Source of the DNA: Acanthamoeba lenticulata
Taxonomy: Eukaryota > Discosea > Longamoebia > Acanthamoebidae
Assembly (NCBI GenBank): GCA_002179805.1
Contig: NAVB01000182.1
Coordinates: 1-64,000 of the forward strand
Reading direction: 5' to 3'
Length of the DNA stretch: 64,000 nt
Shown: positions 23,143-34,000 of the stretch, piece by piece
How positions within the stretch are numbered: the first letter of the stretch is position 1
Layout of the letters: every line of letters starts with the position of its first letter
Made by a program: the position numbers and the translations under genes
The notes under the pieces: model-generated
What the model was told of the DNA's origin: nothing
What the model saw: the letters and a program-made list of their open reading frames with translations, nothing else
The model's database searches: none

Positions 23143-26100
23143 TCAGCGGCCAAAGACGGAGCGCCACTCGGCCCAGCCGACCATTTTCCGCCGGCCGGCC
23201 ACCTGCCGGGCGGCGACCTGTCGCTGGGAGCCCACCTCGACCCGCGGCGACAGGCCCGACACCTCCTTGGCCCGGTGGAAGAGGATCTGGCGCCAGGGCA
23301 GCTTCTTCGAGGCCGAGGCCGTGGCCGCGTTTTCGATGACGACCGACGCGGCGATGAGCGTCTTCTCGGGGGCGAGCACGAGTCGCCGGGCGACCCAGTC
23401 CTGCCCGAGGTGGGCCGCCACCCACTGCAGCCGCTGGCCAAGCACCGCCGGGTCGACGCTCCCGAGCCACACGTAGACGTCGAGCCCCTCGGCCACCATC
23501 TCGCGCAGGGCCTCCACGGCGCCCGCCAGCGGCTCGTCCGCCGCGTCGTCGGCGGCGCCGCCCTCGACCACGATGGCCGGCAGCGACGCCGTTGAAGAGG
23601 ATGATGGTGACGACGGCGAGGACGTTGATGGAGAAGATGGTGAAGAAGAAGAAGAGGAGGAGGCGATGAGGGTCTCGTAGTCGACGAGGACGACCGACAC
23701 CGCGCCAGAGAGCGCGATCGCGGAGAGGGCCAGCGGCGAGCTGGGCTTGGGCCGGTCGCACTTGAGGACCGACCAGACGGCGACGGTCTTGTCAAAGGAG
23801 CACGACCAGGCCTGCCACGACTCGCTCCGCCGGTCCCACACCTCCACCACCTGCCGGATGGCGTCCCCGTGGTAGAGCGGCAGCTCCCCGACGTTCTTGA
23901 ACGTCTGTTGTTATCCACCACCACCATCGTCAACCACATGATGACGATAATGAAGATGAAGGAGGAGGAGGACCTTGGCGTCCCAGAGGCAGATGCGCTT
24001 GTCCCAGCCAAAGGACCAGACGACGGAGCCCAAGTCGGCGAGGCCGTAGCAGTAGCCGCTGTGCGCGTTGGGGATCCTGTGCACCTCATCGAGCGTGTGC
24101 GCGTCCCAGATGATGATCGAGTAGTCGTCCGACGCGGTCCACACATGCGAGTCGCCGATGAGCACAATGTCATTGACCTTGCGCGAGTGCGCCGTGAACT
24201 CCTTCACCAGCTCGAATGTCTGCTCCCCCACGAGGCAGTCAGAAAAGAGAATGCAAAAGAAAAAGAAAAGAAAATCGACTCGCGGAGGAGTCACGTACGT
24301 GGGCGTCATAGATGCGGATGACGCGGTTGACGTCGGCCGTCCAGATGCGGTCGCCCACGGCCTGGATGGTGAGCACCAGCACTCCGCGCGCCAGCGGCTT
24401 CTCTGTGATCAACTCTGGTGCCTCCGGATCCTGTTTCAATTCAAGAATTCAGTATGAGTATTTTATAATTAATTAATTTTTTCGGAAAAAATAATAAATT
24501 ATTTAAAAAAATTATGCTGGCGTTAAAATTATGTTGACGTACGTCGATGTTCCAGATGGAGAGCTTGTCCTCGCCGGTGGTCCAGACGGTGTTGCCCGAG
24601 TGGGCGAGGGCGTAGACGGGCCCGGGCAGCGACGTGACGAGATCAGCCGACGTGGCGTTGCGGATCTGGAGGGACTCGTTGGTGCCGACCCACATGTGGG
24701 CGTTGATGCAGCGGAGGCTGTGGATGGTGTTTCCGCTGTTGATCTCCTTGAGGAACACGCGGTCCTCGACCGAGTGGATGCGCACGATGCCCAGCGAGTC
24801 GCCGGACCACACCAGCCGGTGGTCGGACGTCGTCGCCAGCGTTTGCACAGACTTACGGTGGCCCACAAACTTGCTCAGCAGCAGTGCCGGCTGTCCTCCG
24901 CGTTGGCCACGTCAGCAAAAAATAATACAAAAACGAAACAATAAATAAATTGTTTTTTATCACAAAGTAATAAATTGCGATCATCACAAGTGAAGTTGAA
25001 AGTACCGCGGGGAGAGAAGAGAAGCCAAAGGAGGAGGTCGGCGGCTCGAAGAGCTGGTGGACGTTTTCGATCAGGAACTGCGTGAGGGAGTTGATGACGT
25101 TCATGAAGTTGAGGGACCCCATCCCGTCCATCTGCGAGTTGGCCTGCTCCCACAGGAAGTTGGGGCCGACGACTCTGATGTTCACACATTGTTCGCAATC
25201 AGAGACGGTCTGATCAATAGCTCTCGAGCAGGAGGAGGAGGTACCGTGCGAGGTTCTCCGAGGTCATCATGTTGATGGTGCGGTTGGCCTGGATGATGTG
25301 GAGGAGGAACAGGATGGCGTAGAGCGTGTCGCGGTTGACCTCCGGCAGGCAATAGATCAGCTCTCGCAGGCCCTTAAACTTTTCGTCGAACGTGTCGCGT
25401 TCTGATCACGTGGCGAAAAGAAAACAGCAGAGGCAGAGAGCGCGTTGGCAACAACCACTACAATAGCAAGTACACCAATCATAACACGTGAAGGAGGAGA
25501 CGACGAACCCATGGCGGAGCAGAAGCGGTCGGCTAGCTGCTCGGTGAGGAGAGGCTGGGGCAACTCGCGCAGGAAGAGCTTGAGCAGGCCCGTGGCCACG
25601 TGCGGGTCGTCGGTCTTGCCGCGCAGGACTTCGTCGTGGCCTGGGGAGGCGGGCGGACGAACGTCAGGAGACGACGCCTCAAGTAGAGCGAGACGAACAC
25701 GTACCACCAGATTTGTTGAAGAGGTCTTTAAATGTGTTCAATTCAGTCTGGTTAGCACTGATGCGGAAGATGCCTTCGAGCTCCAGGCCTAGGTCATCAC
25801 GAATGTGCCAGTTTGGCAAAAATCAGTCAACGAGTTGCAAGGCACGTGTTCACTGTAGTGGCGCCAATAATAAACGTAAAGCCAAAAAAGAGGAAGAAAA
25901 AAAAAGAGTAGAAGATGAAGATTGTTGAGGCGTTGGCTCTCAAGCGTACCGGAGCAGAGCAGGTACTCTATGCATTGCTTGATAATCACAGGAACACGTA
26001 GAGTAGGGAATTTCAACCGCTGATTGAACATGAGCGCATCGAGGGCGACGCCGAACGTGCCCGCCGCATCGCCAACCACAAACACGCTGCGGAGATCTGC

Positions 26101-26301
26101 AGACGAGCCTTTCTCGGCGATTGAAGATCCAGCCTTCTTCCCGCGTTTGGCGATTGTCTTCTTCTTATCTTTGTCCTTCACCGGCTCTGCAGGACATGAC
26201 GCCAACAGGGCGTCACCCGCAGTCACAATAGCAGGCAGGGGCGTCGTGGCTGATCGGCTTCCTTTCTTCTTGCCGCCGTGTCCAAACATTGGGATGTTCA
26301 T
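23143..26301 (-). CDS. RhoGAP-WD40 signalling protein
   Basis: Start ATG 26301, stop 23143. A basic N-terminus (MFGHGGKKKGS) precedes a RhoGAP domain: FGVALDALM, VPVIIKQCIEYLL, then LELEGIFRISANQTEL with the catalytic arginine finger in GIFR (codon at 25,763-25,765). It continues with HDEVLRGKTDDPHVATGLLK, LFLRELPQPLLTEQL and ENLARIVGPNFLW, all canonical. After a short linker comes a propeller of WD-type repeats (KSVQTLATTSDHRLVWSGDS, GNTVWTTGEDKLSIWNIDV, DSHVWTASDDYSIIIWDAHT, WSFGWDKRICLWDAKV, WQAWSCSFDKTVAVWSVL). A unique C-terminal region follows. The protein should stimulate GTP hydrolysis by a Rho/Rac GTPase. Such RhoGAP-WD40 fusions are typical of amoebozoans, which use them in actin control; the target is unknown. 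Confidence 0.85.
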
Positions 26302-26652
26302 TGTGGATCGAATTCGTCAATGTGGTGGGCGGGAGTTTGGGATCAAGCTCAATCGACTTTGCCACCACGATCGTCGTCAATTGGCGTGCTGTTCTCTTCG
26401 TTGGCAACGCGTTTGGTGTTCTCAAGTGACGGGTGTAGCGGGCCAAGCGACGTTGGCCCAAAAGCTAAGCAGTGAAGCGCCTTGAAATTATTGGCATTCT
26501 GTGCCGCTAAGTAATTCATTTTTTTTCTTTGTGGTGGCGAAGTGAAGTGGTTAGCCTGCCTGGCAGGAATGAGAATATTCTAAGACTGGGCTAATTACTA
26601 CCTGGTGTGGTGCTAAAACCTCGTTCTTATTACTGAGCTGTTCCTCTGCGCG
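26302..26652. promoter_or_regulatory. Divergent intergenic region
   Basis: The 351 bases between the RhoGAP-WD40 gene (minus) and a small acidic membrane protein (plus) should contain both promoters. It is AT-richer than the coding sequence on each side, especially around 26,485-26,530 and 26,570-26,630. No defined motif, repeat or RNA is recognised. Confidence 0.4.
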
Positions 26653-27117
26653 ATGTTGGGTCAAGAGAGCACCAGTGGCCGACATGTCCGCTTGTCCATT
26701 TTATTGGTCTCCTTGTGCTTGCTTCTTGTAGCTCTGGGGCTCTTCGTGACCAGTCCGCACGCCCAAGCGTGGTTGAGGAATGGCAAGCAAGCGCCTGAAG
26801 ATGATAAAGCCTCTCACTTTGCCAGCGAGTTTGACTCCGAAGAAGAAGATGACTACGACAATGACGAAGAGGACAAAGATGACCAGGAAGGGGACGACGC
26901 CGAGCCTGGTCCTGACGCCACTCGCCGCCCGCGGCGCAGCCCCTCGCGCAAGCCTCGGCGCAGCCCCTCCCGAAAACCTCGCCCCTCGCACCAGCCCACC
27001 AAGCCACCGACTCGCCCCTCTCCTTCGCCTGCAAAGCCTGGCCAGCCCTCCCGCTCTCCTTCGGTCTCTCCCTCGCCTACGCCTACCACGGGTGGTGCTT
27101 TCTTGAGGTTGATGTAA
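26653..27117 (+). CDS. Small single-pass membrane protein, acidic then Arg/Pro/Ser-rich
   Basis: An intronless frame of 154 codons with ATG 26653 and stop 27115-27117. One strongly hydrophobic helix (SILLVSLCLLLVALGLFVTS, residues about 16-35) follows a short basic head, then an Asp/Glu-rich segment, then Pro/Ser/Arg repeats with two RRSPSRKP units. It could be a type II signal-anchored protein with a lumenal or extracellular mucin-like stalk. No family is recognised. Clean hydrophobic and low-complexity zoning supports real coding over chance. Confidence 0.5.
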   Translation: MLGQESTSGRHVRLSILLVSLCLLLVALGLFVTSPHAQAWLRNGKQAPEDDKASHFASEFDSEEEDDYDNDEEDKDDQEGDDAEPGPDATRRPRRSPSRKPRRSPSRKPRPSHQPTKPPTRPSPSPAKPGQPSRSPSVSPSPTPTTGGAFLRLM

Positions 27118-27398
27118 AGTGCACTCATGCGCACCATGATCCTAAGCTTCTTCTCTTTGCTATGGGCCTTCTTTTACGTCCGGCGCCACGCACTTGCTGC
27201 TGACAGCGGACAGTTCTCGTTGGAGTTCTCTACCTCCGCACAGCTGTAGTGGGTAATGGTTGTTTGTCCAAAACGAAAGAGTGTTTCTGGTGCATGTCGC
27301 GAAAACAAAACCGGCGCCCACGTCAAGCGAAGTAGCGATGACCAACAGATGCGTGGCGAAGGAGGAACAAAAGAGGAGAAGGAGAAGGAGCAGTAAAG

Positions 27399-29687
27399 AT
27401 GGAAATAGATGACGAGGCCGCGGCGGCAGAGTATGAGCGTGAGCGGCAGCGCAACATTGAGGAGAACCAGCGTATGTTGGCTCGTTTGGGCCTTCTTGCT
27501 CAGGACAACGATGATACTACCTCAGCAAGGATTCCCATCCACAACACTCGCGTCAAGCCCAAGCCTGCGCGCCGTCGTTCAGCGGTAGATTTCTGCGCCT
27601 CTGAAGATGGGCGGGCTGCAGATTGACCTGACTTCCGTGGTGGCAGGGCAACGAGCGGCCCACGCCGGTGCGCACGTCGCGTAGGCTCAAGGTACACTTG
27701 TACAAGTGTAGCCCCAAGAAAGAGGAAGGGAGGTCATTCTGAACTTGCTTATCGCAGGGGCTCGAGCCCGAGGGTCTGCGGGAAGGCAGGAAGCGGAAAG
27801 CGACCGCTCTTGGGCTCGATACCCCTCTCGACTCACTTGAGCTGAAGGCTACCAGGTCAGCCTCCTTAGCGCTTCGCTCTCCTTCTCTCATGCTATTGCT
27901 CGTGCAGGCGCGGCCCGGTCGCGATCAAGAGCAATACGCTCTCGCCCGAGGAGCAAGAGGCCTTCCTCGCCACCTTCAAGTCAGCTTCACGAGCCGGTCG
28001 TCGCGCCATGTCTTTTTCCTCTACTTCTTCTTTTTCTTCTACTTCCTCAACGAGCCGCAGCAAGCTCAAGCCGCTCGTCGCACGCATGACTATCCCCTCT
28101 TGGGCCTACATCCAGAAAGTGACCAAGGACCGCATCTACTCGCTGGCCTTCCACCCGTACGTGTCGGCCGAAGGGCGGGCCATCGTGTGCGTTGGAGACA
28201 AGTGGGGCCAGCTTGGCATGTGGGCCTTCCCGGTGCCCGGCCTCTCACCCACGCCCGAAGTAGACAAAGAAGAAGAAGCCAAGCCAAAGGCCAGGAGGTT
28301 TGCCAAACGTAGGCACAAGTTGGCGCAGAAGCAAGAGGTGAAGGAGGAAGTTAAGGAGGAGGGGAACGACGAAGAGGCCGAGAGCAAGCCGCTACACAAC
28401 GACGAAGAAGACGAACAAAAGGCCACAGGTCAGAAGGGTACCGAAGTGAAAACAGAAGACAAGGACGAGGACGAGAAGGGCCACACGGTGTCGGTCTACC
28501 ACCCGCACTCGCGTGTGATCTCGGGCATCGTGTTCTCGCCCACAGACCACAACAAGGTCTTTACGTCGTCCTTTGACGGGCTCTTGCGCTGCATGGACGT
28601 CGAGAAGAACGCCTTCGAGACCGTCTACACAGCTCACGACGACGACAGCGACAGCCGCCAGTCGATGCTGACGCGAGTCGACGTGAGCTGCACCGGCCAC
28701 GAGCTCTACTTTGTCAACGCCAAGGGCGAGATGAAGCGGCGCGACCTCCGTCGCAGCGAGAAGAAGAAGGTCGACGTCTTTACGCTACACGAGAAAAAGG
28801 CCTACTGCGTCCACCTCAACCGAGCCGACGAGAACCAGGTCGTCACCAGTTCTGGGTTCGTGCTCCCGATCGATCCTCGCCTTCATCTTCATCCTCCTCT
28901 TCCCACCGCGTTCGTGGCTCATGTCAAAGCCGACATGCAGGGACGGGACGGTGCGCGTGTGGGATCTGCGCATGCTGGACGAGGGCGACGAGGAGCCCAC
29001 CGCGCTGGCCACCTTTCACCACCGGCAGTCGATCGCGTCGGCCTTCTTCTCGCCGCTCACCGGGTCCAAGGTTTCGCTCGTCCTGCGCCAAGCGCTGCGA
29101 TGATGATGTTGACGCGCGCGTGTGCCCGTTTCTCACCCGCGCGTGCCCAGATCGTGTCGACGAGCTATGACGACACCGTGCGCGTGTGGAGCATGAACGA
29201 CGTCGTCAAGAAGAAAAAGAAGAAGGAAAAGAAGAATGTGGATGGCGACGACTCGGCTCAACCTCTGCACACGATTCATCACAACAACCAGACCGGCCGA
29301 TGGCTTACTCCCTTTCAGGCACGCACACACACGCAGTCCTTGGCTGGGACAGAGCTGGGCTGTGAGCTGACACTCGATCACTTCGTTGTTGTTGTGACGG
29401 CTCGTCACCTCCACCAGACGACGTGGCACCCGCACTGCGAGGACGTGGTGGTCGTGGGCGACATGAAGCGGGCGGTGGACGTCATCGGCCTCAACAAAGA
29501 AGAAGACGAAGAAGGACAAGAAGATGGCGAGTGGTGTGAGCGCCTGACGGACGAGAAGATGGGGACCATCCCGTCGCTCAACGCCTTCCATCCGTCCCTC
29601 TCCGGCGCCAGCGGCCACGCGGCCTCTGTCCTCGCCTCGGCCAACGCCAGCGGCCGAGTGTTCGTCTGGTGGGCTCCCAACGCCTGA
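27399..29687 (+). CDS. WDR76: WDR76/CMR1-like WD40 DNA-damage protein
   Basis: Start ATG 27399, stop at 29687. The N-terminus (ERERQRNIEENQRMLARLGL) is the family's conserved head. After the spliced PTPVRTSRRLKG and TALGLDTPLDSLEL segments comes VTKDRIYSLAFHP, the entry to the first blade in CMR1/WDR76. WD blades follow: VCVGDKWGQLGMWAFP, VFTSSFDGLLRCMDVEKNAF, GRDGTVRVWDLR (new frame after an intron near 28,930) and STSYDDTVRVWSMND, ending ASANASGRVFVWWAPNA. A charged Lys/Glu insertion (about 28,255-28,480) sits between blades one and two. In yeast and animals these proteins bind histones and damaged DNA and go to nuclear quality-control foci. Confidence 0.85.
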
Positions 29688-29888
29688 CGGTCTCGCCCGG
29701 TCTTGTCGGCTCAGGCGACCGCACGTCAAGAAGAAGGAGAAGAAAGTACTTGTTTATTTGATTGTGAATTCGGCGGTAGGGGGTGCAAGGGTGTGGAGGA
29801 GCTCCTCCACACGGCCAGACAGGTAACCTTCAGAGCGAGGCCGCCAACTCGGCCGAGCCCAGGAGCAGGAAGGAAAAGGCGGGTGCTA

Positions 29889-30797
29889 TTATTTCTCCTT
29901 GTACTCGAACGCTTGCAATGTGTCCCACGCCCTGCAAGGACAACACAACAAGTGGTCGTAAGTCGGATGATGTTGAAAGAGGAAGAAGGGGGGGAGGGCA
30001 AACGTACACTCCCTTGGGCAAGTTGAGCACGACGTCTGTGAACTCGAGCAGTCCGTCCCCATTTGTGTCCACCACCCGCCCCTCATCCAGCGTTTCAAGC
30101 GCCTTGGCCTCCTCAAGCCCCTCGTCGTCGTCTCTGGAACCATCATCTTCTTCGCCTTCCTCGGACTCATCTACCTCTGCTTGCCAAGAGAGATGAGTGT
30201 TGAGGATTACAGCGCAAAGTATGGATCCAGAAGCAGCTCCAGGTGGTGGCGGATGATGGTGTTACCTTCAGACTTTCGTTCCCGTCGGGCCCTCTTGTTG
30301 GGCGAGATCGGGTGAAGGCCAGCCAGCTCATCAATGGCGTTCGCGGCGTCCCCTTCGCCAAAGCCGAGGTTGATAGAGCCGAGGGTCATACTCGTTCGCT
30401 TCTTCGATGTTGGGCTACGAGTAGGACGCACGGGTTGATCTCCCTGCGTGAGCAGACGTACAGCCCTCTTGTAGCCGATGTGGAGCTCATGGCGCAACTC
30501 GTTCGTGGAGATATCGCGCCCCTCATCTCGGCATTTCTGTATGAACTCCATTGCGGCCTCGTCCGAAACCGCATCGTCTCGCTTCGGTGTGGCCTTTCTG
30601 CCTGACCTGTACGCGTCTGGGTTGGTTGGGCCAAGTTCGTCGTCATGTAGTCGCTTCGCTCGTTTATATCCAATTCCGAACGTCTTCCTCAGGTGCTCCA
30701 CGGACACATCTGATCCCTCGCCCTTCTTGGCTGCCTGTGTTTTAATGTACTGACGAATGTGTTCATCCGACACATTCGCTCCGCGCAGTTTGCTCAT
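29889..30797 (-). CDS. Protein with two FtsK-gamma-like helical repeats and one EF-hand-like loop
   Basis: Start ATG 30797 (MSKLRGANVSDEHIRQYIK); the in-frame TTG upstream is not used. Stop 29889, three exons. Two repeats, LRKTFGIGYKRAKRLHDDEL and LRHELHIGYKRAVRLL, each follow a helix (HIRQYIKTQAAKKG; AMEFIQKCRDEG). Both resemble the winged-helix gamma domain of bacterial FtsK/SpoIIIE, whose core is LQR-F-IGYNRAARL. A basic patch (SPNKRARRERK) follows. After an intron comes an acidic stretch and DTNGDGLLEFTD, a single EF-hand-type loop with Asp, Asn, Asp, Gly in ligand positions. The final intron joins LPKGV to AWDTLQAFEYKEK. DNA binding is plausible; no named eukaryotic family is recognised. 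Confidence 0.65.
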
Positions 30798-31062
30798 ATC
30801 TCTTCTCTTCAATCTCTATATCCTCTTCTTCCTTATACTTCCTCACCACCCTTCCTTTATGGTGTCTCAACTCGGGAGAAAGCAGCCTGCGCTAAGTCAC
30901 ACCAAGAGATCAGCACACAAGTGCGCTTGGATTGAACCGTTGGGGCTCGAACCAGCAACATTGCGGAAAAGAAAACAAACTGCATGCTGACCTGTCCTGA
31001 CGTCAGCATCCGCATAAAACAGTTCATTTTTTCTGCCTTGTTCTGCGCTGGTGGTGCGAACG

Positions 31063-34000
31063 ATGGACGATTTCAATCAGGCATTGAGCCTGATCGAACG
31101 GGCTTCACTTGAGATCCAAGTACGCTTTCTGCTTGACCTCCTTTCCTGGGTGGTTACATCTCCTCACCCGTGCACGCTCGTTGGGCGCGAGCAGCAAGGA
31201 AATCCCTCGCCAGACGCACAGAACGTCTTGCTGCGCTTCCAAGAGCGTCCGAGCCCCTATGACCTGTGCAAATTCATCCTAGGTTCGTCGGGTAATCTCG
31301 AGAAACAGGATTTCATTTCATTTTTTTCATCTTCATCTTCCAAATGTGTGTGCAGAGCACAGCAAGGTGCCCACGGCACAGTTCCAGAGCGTTTCCACCA
31401 TCCGCCGTGCTGTCCTGCGCGAGTGGTCCGCACTGTCCCCTCAACAGCGAGAGGGCATCCGGGACTTCCTCTTGCAGTACCTCGTCAACAATCACGCCGC
31501 GTACGCCTTGGACCAGGCCTGCCCACTTCACTGTTATGTCGCGCTGCCAACACCACAGTCCACTCACAACACTGTGGACCGCACGTAGGCTTCAGAACTT
31601 TGTCAAGGCGCAGCTGCTCCAGTGCGTGGCCGTGCTCACCAAGCGCGAGTGGATCGACATCGAGCACCCGACGCCCACCTCGCAGCCCAACCCGCAGTTC
31701 AAGGAGGCCTTCTTCCAGAAGATCCTCGCCCTGCTCGGCGGCGAGATGCACATGGTCTCGCCCTATTTCCATTTATGTATTCATTTTCATTAATTACTCA
31801 ATTTTTTTTTCTATTTATTGTGCGTGCAGAAGCGTCAGGGGGTGGGCCTGCTCATGGCCTTGGTCAACGAATTCTCCTCGAAGCAGACCAACAGCGAGAA
31901 CAAGCTGCCCGTCACCTACCACCTCAAGTGCAATCGCTCCTTTGCCGTGCGACCTCATCACCATCACCACCATCACCTCTGTCCTTCTCCCCAAGCCAAA
32001 TGTCTGACATGGTCGCATCCACGTGCAGGACAAGGAGCTGAAGCAGGTGCTGACGTGGACGATGGCGTTCATCCACCAGTTCATCACCAATCCGGCCTCG
32101 CTGCAGAACGACGGCGCCTTCCTGGGCTCGTGCCTCACGCTCGCCGCCCAGATCCTGTCATGGGACTTTGACGACGCCCAGTCGACCAGCGAGGGCCTCC
32201 TCTTCACCCGCGCGCCGCCTCAGACCGGGTCGTCCGCGTCGGGCGACGTCATCAACGCGCCGCTGCGGCCGCCGTCGCACTACCGCGACATCTTCGTCAA
32301 CTCGCACGACATCCTCTTGTGCTTCTTCAAGCTGCTCGGGATGGTGGAGCAGAACGAGGACCTGTCGCACCTCACGCGCGTGGCCCTGTCGCAGTTGGCC
32401 TCGCTCAGCGGCGACGTCTTCCCCGACCGGGCGCACCAGGTCCAGTACCTGAAGGCCTTCCTCGAGCTGCTGGTGCCCTCCTTGCGCAAGTACACCGCAG
32501 CGCTGGCCTCGGCCTCCCCAGCCGTGGCGTCGTCCGACTTTGGCCAGCACATGATTGGCCTCGCCAACATCGTGGTTCGTACCTTCATCCTCCTTCCTCT
32601 TCCCCATCGACCTCCTCTTCCTTCTTTTGGTCGTGCTCGACGAGGCCTCATCACGCGGCCTTGTGTGCTCAGGTCCGGCTGGTGTCCAACTTCCGCCTGG
32701 CGCTGTTTTATCTGCTCCCGCCCGTGCCGGCTGCCCTGGGTAAGGCCGCCACCACGTGATGAGGGTGAATTTTCCTATTGATTCACTCTTTTGACGCATA
32801 AAATGTTGTGCAGATGCGTTCTTGGGCGAGCTGTGCGCCTTCACGTGCGGATGCCTCCAGTCGCTCAAGTCTGTTGAGGAGGTCGAGTTCACGTGGAACA
32901 TGGACTGCTTCAACTATCTCACCGACGCCTGGCTCGTCTTTGGTACTCTCCTCTTGCTCCTCTATCACACTTATACTTATATTTTTAAAAAGAAATCAAT
33001 TGGTTCCATTTAATGCTTGCTTATAACTGCTCTCCAAAAACACGAAAGTTGATTCGTATCCTCTTCTGCCGCTCTTAGTGGGCGACGTCGTGGAGGCCGA
33101 GGAGCCCAACGCTGGCGGCCTCGAGCCCAACCCCTCCAGGTGGCTCGCCGTCAAGGGTGCGCTCCGCCACGACACCTGCCACCACCCTCACCCGCAGGCG
33201 TCCGCCCCTTGCTGACCAGGGCAAGCACACACAGGCACACTGCAAAAGTACACGCGGAACGTGTTCCAGCTGTACGTCGAAGCGCGAATCGCCATCGCGC
33301 ACAGCGAGCTGGAGCAGGACCTGGTCGAGAACGAGGAGAACTGCGACGACAAGCGCGAGTTTGCCGAGCAGCTCGAGGCCGTGGGCCGGATCGGGCGGCT
33401 CGACTGCGGCCACGCGCTTCAGCTGGTGACGGCCATGCTGGGCGAGCGGCTGGCCCGGTGGCAGGGCCACGTCCAGCAGCGCAACATCCAAGGACTCGAC
33501 GTCATCCTCGAAGAGCTGCACTGGCTGGTCCTCATTACCGGCCACCTCCTTGCCAACGAGCCCAAGGACGAGCTCGCCCACATCCCCATGGCCGTCAACG
33601 AGCTCTCTGACGTGCGCCACCTTCGCTTTCCCTCCCGCGGCGCTGTGCCACGTCATGCCACGTCAGCTGACCTCACCTCATATATGTCACCGGCAGGAGA
33701 GCGACGCGGTCATCGCCGCGACCAACGCCGTCATGGCCGTCCTGCAGTTCCAGAACAGCTGCCTCACAAATGACACTCTGGTGCCGCACTATTCCTGCCT
33801 CGTCTGCGCACATGCGTTGTTGAGATGCTGACAAAAACAACATCGACAACGCCGACAATGCCCAGGACGGTTTCGATGACATCGTGAGTCCACTGTTGGC
33901 TGAGACGCTGCTCTGGTTCGTGAGCCGCTGGTGCGCGACATACCTCACATTCCACCGCCAGAAGATGCCCGTCAGGTAAGCCTCTCCCGGCTGTCTCCGG

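Noticed and set aside
30921..30990. tRNA-like stretch on the minus strand containing GGTTCGAGCCCC
   Set aside because: Only a B-box-like string is present. The T stem, anticodon stem, acceptor stem and A box do not form, so it is not called, even as a tRNA relic.
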